From contig JAFXCP010000024.1 in the NCBI GenBank assembly GCA_017521405.1, positions 1 to 48,742 of the forward strand: a DNA stretch of 48,742 nucleotides. The letters are read 5' to 3'. Both the position numbers and the translations under genes were made by a program. The stretch's first letter is position 1. The number at the start of each line of letters is the position of its first letter. Of the stretch, positions 1 to 7,700 are shown piece after piece. The notes beneath the pieces are model-generated. The model made no database searches. It saw nothing but the letters and a program-made list of their open reading frames with translations, and was not told the DNA's origin. This DNA is from Akkermansia sp. (lineage in GTDB: Bacteria > Verrucomicrobiota > Verrucomicrobiia > Verrucomicrobiales > Akkermansiaceae).

Positions 1-122
1 ATAAAACTGTAAACATTGATAATAAACGAATAACAAATAAACAACCTACATGGCAAACATTCTGCAGCACATGAGTCGGAATTTTTAACTCTAAAAAATT
101 CAATCCTTTAGGATTTTTTTTG

Positions 123-153
123 CTGTACATCGGATTTGAAATGCGATGTACAG
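123..153. promoter_or_regulatory. Inverted repeat CTGTACATCG / CGATGTACAG
   Basis: The 10-base box CTGTACATCG at 123-132 is exactly mirrored by CGATGTACAG at 144-153, with an 11-base spacer. The same box appears a third time on the minus strand at 449-440, directly upstream of the promoter-like TTTTAAAA of the micro-gene, and a variant (TACATCATCG) stands at 563-572 before the PEP-CTERM gene. Three to four copies in under 600 bases suggest a regulator-binding site or a shared upstream element; the protein that would bind is unknown. It could belong to a minus-strand gene lying left of the window. Confidence 0.45.
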
Positions 154-158
154 ACAAA

Positions 159-191
159 CACCCCCGAACGCCGTGCAGGCATCCGGGGGTG
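159..191 (-). terminator. Hairpin behind the micro-ORF
   Basis: CACCCCCG at 159-166 pairs with CGGGGGTG at 184-191. Read on the minus strand the hairpin stands about 25 bases behind the stop codon of the 20-codon ORF and is followed by a weak T-rich stretch (TGTTTGTC), so termination there is plausible but not certain. Confidence 0.45.
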
Positions 192-215
192 GGAAAAAAC
201 AGCTCTAAAGGTGCT

Positions 216-278
216 TTAAGCGCGCCGGCGGCGGGCAGCCAGAGCAGCCAGAGCCAGCAGTGCAAAAGTCTTTTTCAT
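216..278 (-). CDS. 20-codon PEP-CTERM-tail micro-ORF (relic or micropeptide)
   Basis: Reading down from ATG at 278, the ORF encodes MKKTFALLALAALA followed by ARRRRA and a TAA stop at 218-216. The first part looks like the start of a signal peptide; the LLALAALAARRRR part is the membrane helix and arginine tail that end the PEP-CTERM proteins elsewhere in this window. There is no passenger and no VPEP motif between them. A promoter-like box at 450-421 nearly identical to that of the neighbouring PEP-CTERM gene, and a hairpin at 159-191, frame it as a transcription unit. The likeliest origin is an internal deletion that joined signal-peptide coding sequence to the C-terminal tail through similar Leu/Ala codons. 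Whether it is translated is unknown; no clear Shine-Dalgarno sequence is visible. Confidence 0.5.
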   Translation of the reverse strand: MKKTFALLALAALAARRRRA

Positions 279-420
279 GTGGGTATTTTGATAAATGGGG
301 TAGATAAGGGCTTTGTTGCCCGCCGGGAGGATACGCATATACGGTGCTTTTCTCAACACACAAAATCAAATTGTTGAGTGCGGAATCGCCCCCCCAAGAT
401 GGCGAGGCTCATAAGCGGAT

Positions 421-450
421 GTATATAGGTTTTTAAAAGCGATGTACAGA
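421..450 (-). promoter_or_regulatory. Promoter-like box for the micro-ORF
   Basis: On the minus strand the sequence runs CTGTACATCG, CTTTTAAAA, then CTATATAC (428-421). It repeats the block at 563-591 that precedes the divergent PEP-CTERM gene: GCTTTTAAAA, two variable bases, CTATATAC. CTATATAC would serve as the -10. The start codon at 278 is 143 bases away, leaving a long leader. Confidence 0.45.
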
Positions 451-562
451 AAAAATCCGCAAAGTGTTGATTTTTTTGCCTTACGAGCTAATTAAAAAAA
501 AGCACAAATGTAGAGTCAAATAGATAAATTTGCATATAATCCATTCTGTTTGCGCATATAAA

Positions 563-591
563 TACATCATCGCTTTTAAAATGCTATATAC
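563..591 (+). promoter_or_regulatory. Promoter-like box for the 311-aa PEP-CTERM gene
   Basis: TACATCATCG is followed by CTTTTAAAA, TG and CTATATAC (584-591), matching the minus-strand block at 450-421 at 18 of 20 positions from GCTTTTAAAA to CTATATAC. The start codon is 68 bases downstream. The shared block suggests duplication of a promoter together with PEP-CTERM genes, or co-regulation. Confidence 0.45.
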
Positions 592-658
592 TGCGCGCGC
601 CGGTTTGTGTGTTCACACATCGGCATTATTCAAATAACCCTATCAATCAACATTTTAC

Positions 659-1594
659 ATGAAGACGACATACATTGCAATGGCGATGCTCGCGCTTGCC
701 TCCGGTTCTGCTTTTGCGGCACTGCCTTATTCCGAACTGTACAAGCTCTCCGGGCAGGAGAACACCTTCGAGCTTGTGATTAAGGCAAATTCGACGAAGG
801 TAGTGGGTGCGGATGCCGACACCAAGGTGAACATTCAGTCCGTTACTGTGGATGAGGCCTATGTGGCAGCCAACGAAAACATGGGTGAGGTTGTATTCTC
901 CATTGGCGAGTACACGAACAATGGCACTCTTGCCGCTCACTATGTGAATGTGACGCCTTCGGCTTCTTATTACGATGACAGCGTGGGCAGTTATGTGGAT
1001 GCTGTGGGCGCAACGGTTTTCACCAACAATGGCGTGATTGATTTGCGCTGGACGGAGGAGGATGAATTCTGGGGTACGACAGAGGAGCGTGTAGGGTCGC
1101 TTTATGTGTCCGCCGGAGCCTCGTTTACGAACAATGGTTCTATCTACGCTTCCACGATTGTTCGTGGCGATTCGACCCTGATTGCCGCAGACGGTTGCAC
1201 ATTCAACGATGAGCTGTGGGTGGGTATTGGTGACTCTGCCGGTTCTCTCGTGGTGGAGGGTGATATTGCCGTGAATGGTAGTATGCTGTGCTATGGCGGC
1301 GAGATCGTCTTCACGGAGGGCAGCAGCATCGACATGATGAACAACAGCATTTCCGGCTTGGAAAATGTGTCCCTCGTGTACCAAGTGGAGTACAGCGTGG
1401 ATGAGCTGAATCCCATTACCGTTTCCGATATCTTCGTGAACTCCAAGATTGCAGATACCACGATGATTACGGTGAAGGGTAGCGATGGTACCAGCTATGA
1501 GACCACGGTGGGTTCCCTGACGGTGCCGGAGCCTTCCACTGCCGCTTTGAGCCTGCTGGCTTTGGCAGGGCTTGCAGCACGCCGCCGCCGCTAA
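659..1594 (+). CDS. PEP-CTERM-anchored surface protein, 311 aa
   Basis: Residues 1-20 form a signal peptide (charged start, hydrophobic stretch, SAFA before the cut). The middle, about 21-285, is rich in Asn, Thr, Val and Gly with recurring FTNNG motifs, typical of secreted beta-structured passengers, and has no recognisable catalytic domain. The tail is a classic PEP-CTERM sorting signal: VPEPS, a Leu/Ala-rich helix and RRRR at the very end. In known systems this tail is recognised by an exosortase and the protein is exported to the cell surface; no exosortase lies in this window. The start at 659 gives the intact signal peptide. Function of the passenger is unknown. Confidence 0.85.
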   Translation: MKTTYIAMAMLALASGSAFAALPYSELYKLSGQENTFELVIKANSTKVVGADADTKVNIQSVTVDEAYVAANENMGEVVFSIGEYTNNGTLAAHYVNVTPSASYYDDSVGSYVDAVGATVFTNNGVIDLRWTEEDEFWGTTEERVGSLYVSAGASFTNNGSIYASTIVRGDSTLIAADGCTFNDELWVGIGDSAGSLVVEGDIAVNGSMLCYGGEIVFTEGSSIDMMNNSISGLENVSLVYQVEYSVDELNPITVSDIFVNSKIADTTMITVKGSDGTSYETTVGSLTVPEPSTAALSLLALAGLAARRRR

Positions 1595-1620
1595 TTATTT
1601 TCGGAGAGCAATTCAACACT

Positions 1621-1657
1621 GCGCTGTTTCCCACGCCGGAAGCAGCGCTTTTTTTTT
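1621..1657 (+). terminator. Terminator of the PEP-CTERM gene
   Basis: GCGCTG (1621-1626) pairs with CAGCGC (1643-1648), followed directly by a run of nine T. It starts 26 bases after the stop codon. Confidence 0.7.
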
Positions 1658-1669
1658 GCGCAGCCAAAA

Positions 1670-1708
1670 GGCCGCAGCTCCGTTCCTGCGGAGCTGCGGC
1701 CCGTTTTT
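1670..1708. terminator. Strong hairpin between convergent genes
   Basis: A perfect 13-bp stem, GGCCGCAGCTCCG (1670-1682) with its complement at 1689-1701 and a six-base loop, has T-rich sequence on the plus-strand side (CGTTTTTCC) and TTTT on the minus-strand side. It sits between the converging 311-aa gene and the 2574-aa gene and probably stops transcripts from both sides. Confidence 0.75.
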
Positions 1709-1743
1709 CCCACGCTTGGGGCGGGGTGGAGGGGGGGCTTCTC

Positions 1744-4700
1744 TTATCCGCGCCGGCGGCGGGCAGCCAGAGCAGCGAGAGCCAGCAGGCTCAGCGTGGC
1801 GGTGGCGGGCTCCGGTACGACGACGCCGATGCTCAGGGTGCCTTCGCCCTCGCCCTTGGAGGTATCGTATTCCAGGAAGTAGTCTGCCGTCAGGTTGGTG
1901 AAGTAATCGCTTGCCTGTACGCCATCGCTCAGGGCGAAGGCGGAGGAGGGTTCTGTTTGCGCGCCCAGATAGAGGGCATCTATTCCGGTGAATAGGGTAA
2001 TTTTATCTCCGGCTTTGAGGTGCTGCAAAGCGTTGTATTGAGCGCCGCTCAGGCTCAGACCGGTTTCCAAGCGCACATCGCTGCCCATTTTTACGCTGCT
2101 TTCTATGCAGAGAGTGGCACCGCTCTTCAGGGCGAGGTCGGCATTCAGCGTCGCTCCGGAGCCGAAGGAGGCAAGGCTGCTTACGTTGATGTGTGCTTCC
2201 TGCTCTGCGGCTACGGTGCTGCCGGCATAGACGCCGATGGAGAGGCTACTTGCGATTTCGAGTTCCTTCAGATCCAGAGTGGTCATGTTCAGCACGTTGA
2301 TGCTGCCGCCGGTGGCATGCAATCCGCTTAGGGTGTTTTGGCTGTTATCGACTATGAGGATGCCGTTACCGCTGTTTTCCACGGAGGAATGAGTGAGTGT
2401 GTTGCCGAGGGTGGCATCGCCGGCAGTGTATTCAAGGTGCCCATTGCTGAATACGAAGTCTGATTTGAGAATGCTGTATTCTGCGTCGCTTGCTGTGCAA
2501 ACCATGCGAGCTTCCGTTTGGCTGTTACGGTTTGAGAGGATAACATGATCTTCCGTATTGCTGAGGCTTGCACCCTGTTTCAGTACGATGGCTGTATTGG
2601 TATTGTTACGAGCCCATATCTTCCCACTTACGTTAAGCTCTGCATCCTGCTCAAGTTGGATGGTGCCATCGGCACTGCGAGCCATGGAGATATCCAGCAT
2701 GCCCACGGTGTTCTCTTTGCCGGAAAGGATGAGTGTACCAGCCCCGGGGCGCAAGGTGGCGAGGTTAATTCCGCCGGAGAGTTTTAGTGTGCCGGCTCCT
2801 CTCTTGGTAAGGGCGTAGTTTCCGTTTACGCTGCCGGAGATTTCGCCGGAGCAATCCTTGTTGGCATGGATGTCCGTGCCGGCACCTAAGGTGATATTGC
2901 TGTTGATATGCGTGCCGGTGCCGGCAAATACCAGCTGGCTATTGGCGGAGTTAAGGACAAAATCCGGATGCTCTTCCCCGAAGGTGGAGCTGCTGAGCAG
3001 GATGCGCCCTTGCTCCAATTGCACCGTTCCGCTCAGCCCGCGGAAGTCAAAAGCGGTACCATTGCCGTTAGTCATATCGTAGCTGAGTTTTACGGTGCCG
3101 GCACCACTTACGTGGTCCAGCAGGGTGGAGCTGGCACTTGCGGCACTCAAATCCAGTACGCCCTTGTTTACCACGATGGAGGAGTTCTCCAGCACACTGA
3201 GGGCATTGCTGCCCAGAATGAGCGTGCCTGTACCATTCTTTACCACGCTGCCGATACCGCTGATGGCAGAGTTGAGGGTGATGCTGTGCCCATTCGTATC
3301 GAATACGGTGCCGCTGCCGCTGCCTACCAATTCAATGGTGCCGCCGCTGATGCTAAAGTCCGCTGTGGCGGCAATGGTGCCATTGCCCAGCTGCACGGTG
3401 TCGTTCGATTTCATGCCGGTGATGCCGCCGCTGCCGATGTTCAGGCGCGCGTCTCCCAGTATCAGCGTTTCGGCATGGTTGCGGGCATCGGAGAAGAGGA
3501 TACCTTTCAGGTGTGCCTCGCCGGAGAGGGCTTCGAAATGCCCGCCGGAATCCCAGCCCATCAGCAGGCGGGTGTTCTTTGCCGTGAGGGTGCCGCCATT
3601 GAGGGTAAGGGTGGAGAAGGAATTCTTCCAATGCGCCAGCAGGAAGGAGGCGGAGGTGGAGTCCGAATCCGTGTCGCCGGTAATGGTGAGGCTTGCGCCT
3701 CGTTCAATGCTTATGGTGGAGGGTTGCCCGTCTGCCGTATCTCCGGAGCGGTAGTGGTTGGTGGTGACTTGGGCTCCCTCGGTGAATCGTACTTCTTCTT
3801 GGGCAATGGAGAGGCGCCCGGCGATGGTTGCCTCGCCGGTAAAATCGGTGGAGCCGCCCTTTAGTGTAAGGTCGGTAAGTTCCACCTTGGAGAGGTTAAT
3901 ATGCTCCTGTTGGTTTTTCTCTAAGCTGCCGCCGCCGGTGAGGGCCACGCTGCCGGAACCGCTCACCTCGGTGGTAAGGGTGGAGGCGCTGGTGACTTCC
4001 AGCTCAAGTGTGGCTTGTCCTTCCACTCGTATGGCATCTATGGTGTTGGCTTGTTCCAGCGAGAGGTTTTGGGTAAAGGCGTTTTGGGAACCGTCCAGAG
4101 TCCAGCGTTTGCCGTTAGCCCGGAGGGTGTTAAGCTGTATACCCATGCGAGTGGTGAGGTCGGATTCCAGTGTGAGCGAATCCACGGAGAGGGTGCCGCT
4201 GCCGCCAATGGTGGCGGAATCCGCTACCAGCATGTTGGTAGCGTTTACGCTCGTATTCACTTGCAACTCGCCGGTGCCTGCTACACGCATTTCTCCGAGG
4301 GAGAACTCGGAGCCATTTTCCGAGCTAATGGTGAAGCTGTGTTCATTTTCGAAGATGGCAATTTCCGCTGCTGCTGCCGCTGTGAGCCGGGCATGGTTGT
4401 TTTCTACGCTGTCGGTAAATAAAATCTTGCTGCCTGCTTGCAGAATTTTTTCATCTCCGGTCCATTGGATGTAGTTATTGTTCAGGTTGAAGGTTACGCT
4501 TAGCCCGGAAGATGTAGCGGTGAGGGTGGCACTTGCATATTCCGCACATGTGAGGGAAAGGTAGGGGGCAAGGCTGCTCCAATCTCCATCGGATATCTGA
4601 TAGGTGGTGTTGAAGGAAAGAGGGGCTGAGTGCGTAAAATCCAGTTGGCAGTTGCTACCGAAGTTGCTGCCCATGCTTATGCCCGAGCTCAAGGAGAGCA

Positions 4701-7700
4701 GGGGGGATGAGGTGGAAAGACCTCCGGCATCGATGCTGAGGCTGCCCCCATTGAGTACCAGTGTGGAATTCAGCACGGCTTGGCCGCTTCCCTCCGCCCC
4801 GCGCTGCAGGGAAAGACATTGTCCGGCATTCAGCGAGAAGCTTTCGCCGAGGTTCAGCGTGGCTCCTCCGGCTAGGGTTACATCGCCATGGATGGTGAGT
4901 GCGGTGGTGTTGATATTCAGCGTGCCGGCAAGGGCACTGATGTTGTTCAGCACGGCGGAAGCACCATTGAAGGTTTGGATGCCGGTGCCGGTTTTCACGA
5001 GACTGAGCCCGGCGGAGGAGCTGTCCGAGGTGTTGCCCAGAGTGCCGGAGAAGGTATGGTTGGTGTCGGTATCGAGGCTGAGGGTGGCGGTGCGTGTGCT
5101 TGCCGGGCGGGCGGCACCGCTCATGGCTGCCGATTCTACGGATTCTCCGGCGTATACGAAGCTGTATGCATTGCCGGAGAGACCCTTGGTTTGAGCATTT
5201 TCCGTGTTAATGGCGAGTGATGCCACTGCATTGGCATTGGTGCCTTGCAGGTGGATATGGGCATTCTTGGCAACGGCATCTGAAGCCAGTTCGAGGTAGG
5301 CTTGGTGGGTGCGATTAGAATTGCTGTAAGTGCGTTCCATGGAGATGGAACCATTAAAATCGCCCGCCCCTCGAAGGATGAGTCGTGCGCTGGATGAGTG
5401 GTTCGTGTGGGAATCCCAGTGAAGCTCGCCGCTGCCGCTCAGAGAATCAATTTCCCAAATGGTATTCCATGTTTGCTCCCACAGGGTTAACTTGCCGCCA
5501 TTGAGTTGAACTTTCTCTAAGTGGCGTTTCATGTTATTGGCAGAGCCTATAGATTCAATCCGTACGTCACCATTTAACAGCAATAACCCTTCCACGTTGG
5601 TATATGTCCCGTTTTGCAGTGCAAGTGTGCTATTGGTGGTTTCCATCGTGGCAGTGTGGCCTCCGTAATGGTTGCCCTGGAGGGTAAATTTCGTATTTTC
5701 CTGAAAATTCAGATGCACATTATTTCCAAGAGCGATATCCCCGGCAATGGAAGATGTGCTGCCCGCACCTAGGATGTTCACCGTACCTTCTTCTGCTTTG
5801 ACGGATGCACGCACGGTGTATCCGGCCGTATCTAGTGTGGTACCATCGGCTAGTACGAGGGTGTTCCCGAGGGTGGTAGCCGCATTGTTCCCTATCTTCA
5901 GCGTGCCGCTGTCCACATAGAGCTTGTGAATGTCGTTTGCACCGTTGAGGAGCAAATGGTGCTCTCCGATTTTACGCACAGTGTGGAGTGAGAGGGGAGC
6001 CTCGATGCTCATCGCTCCCAGTGTGTTGTCCAGAATTAGTGTGCCGGTGGAGGTGGAATCCACCAAGTAGCTTTGCGTGCTCTGCAAATTGCCCTGCACG
6101 GTAAGGTTGTGCCCGGCGAGATCCAGATACCCACCTTGTTCCAGTTTAATGGTGCCGGTGCTTACCACATCCTGCCCGAGGGCGAGGCATATTTCTCCCG
6201 TACCATTATTATCTCTGTGCCCGCGTACGGTAATATCGCCGCTCCAGGAATCATTACCGGCCAGAATAACAGTTCCCCCATTCTGCCCCTGAGCATCCAC
6301 CACAAGTGCGCGGGAATGCTCCAATTCTCCGGCTAGGGTAAGTGTGGCACCGGAGTCGGAGGAGAAAATGTACTCCTGCCCATCTGCCAGAGTGATGTTG
6401 CCGCTGTAGCTTGTATCGTGTCCTGCTGCAAGGGCTAATGAGGCGTGCTGACTCAAGTCCAAATCTTGGTGCTCAAGGGCATCCACCAATATCATGCCAT
6501 CCGCAGAGGTGGTAATGTTTTGTTGCAGTACTTCTGCGTTTGCAAGGTTAAAGGCATTGCCGTAGTTAAGGTGGAGTTTGGCATTGCCCAGTGTGCTGCT
6601 TGTTGCATTCAGGATGATACCTGTCCCATTAAAGAAAATGTCCCCGTTGAAATCGTTTTTCTTGTTGGTAAGTGTCACCACGCCCGTAGAAGTATCATCG
6701 GCACCCAGCAGCAAATTATTGTTACCGGTGAGCTTGTAGTTAACTACAAGTTCGCCGCCGCCACCGCCCAATCTCCAGCTCCCGTCCACGGCTTTAAGGG
6801 TTGTCTCCGTTCCCGATGTGCCGTATTGCACCGTCTGTCCATATTCTGCCCCCAGATAAAGATGCTTGTGCGTTTCTAAATCAAGCTGGGTAGCTTCATC
6901 GGTAGAAAGAGCCAGCGTACCGGAGGATGCAGCATCCACCCGCGCCAGCAAGGATTCGGCACTCTCCTTTTGGGAGGCAATCCAGCCGCCGGATTCCACA
7001 AGCCATTTCTCCTCCGTGGTATTGCCCAAGGAGGTGGTATTGGTACCCACAAGACCACCGGATTGCAATACTTTCTTGCCGGAGAAGGTGTTATTCCCCT
7101 CCAGATACAGAATACCACCTGTTTTGCCGGTGTTCACCGTCAGGCTGCCGCTGCCGGAGATATTGCCGGAGTAGAGGGTAGAGGATGTCGTTCCTTCACT
7201 GAACTCCACTTGCATCCGGGCTTCTTCTTTTAGCACCACATCCCCCTTGTGCCCGAAATAATCGCGGTATTCATTTGTATCCTCCGTGAATACATGCCCT
7301 TCCACATATTCAAAGCGTTCCTTTACGCCTTCGCGCATCACGTAGGTACCGCCGGTTTCCACCGTCACATTCCCCTTTAAGCGAGCATGGCTCCCCAGCT
7401 CGAAAGTGGCCCCATTCGCCACGCTCACATTCATGGTGGCATCCGCATAGTGCCAGTCGTTTTCGATAACGGCACGCTGCGCGTTGTTCCCACTCAGTGA
7501 ACCCATGCCATGCACCGTGTTGATGCCGGAGAGTACCACCTTGCCATTGCTTACAATAAAGCCGCTTTCCGTGTTGTGGCTCAAATCGGTATGGATACCA
7601 TGCAGGCAGAGTACTCCTCCCCCTTGATAATCGATGGTGAGTGCGCCCTCCGCCGTATCTCGGAAGGAGCCGAGGTAGGTGGCCTCCCCCGCTTCCTTAT

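Noticed and set aside
120-377. 85-codon plus-strand frame over the micro-ORF region
   Set aside because: It crosses the operator-like repeat and hairpin and shows no protein features; the minus-strand micro-ORF explains the sequence better.
647-1384. 245-codon antisense frame over the 311-aa PEP-CTERM gene
   Set aside because: The sense strand has a signal peptide and sorting tail; the antisense product looks random.
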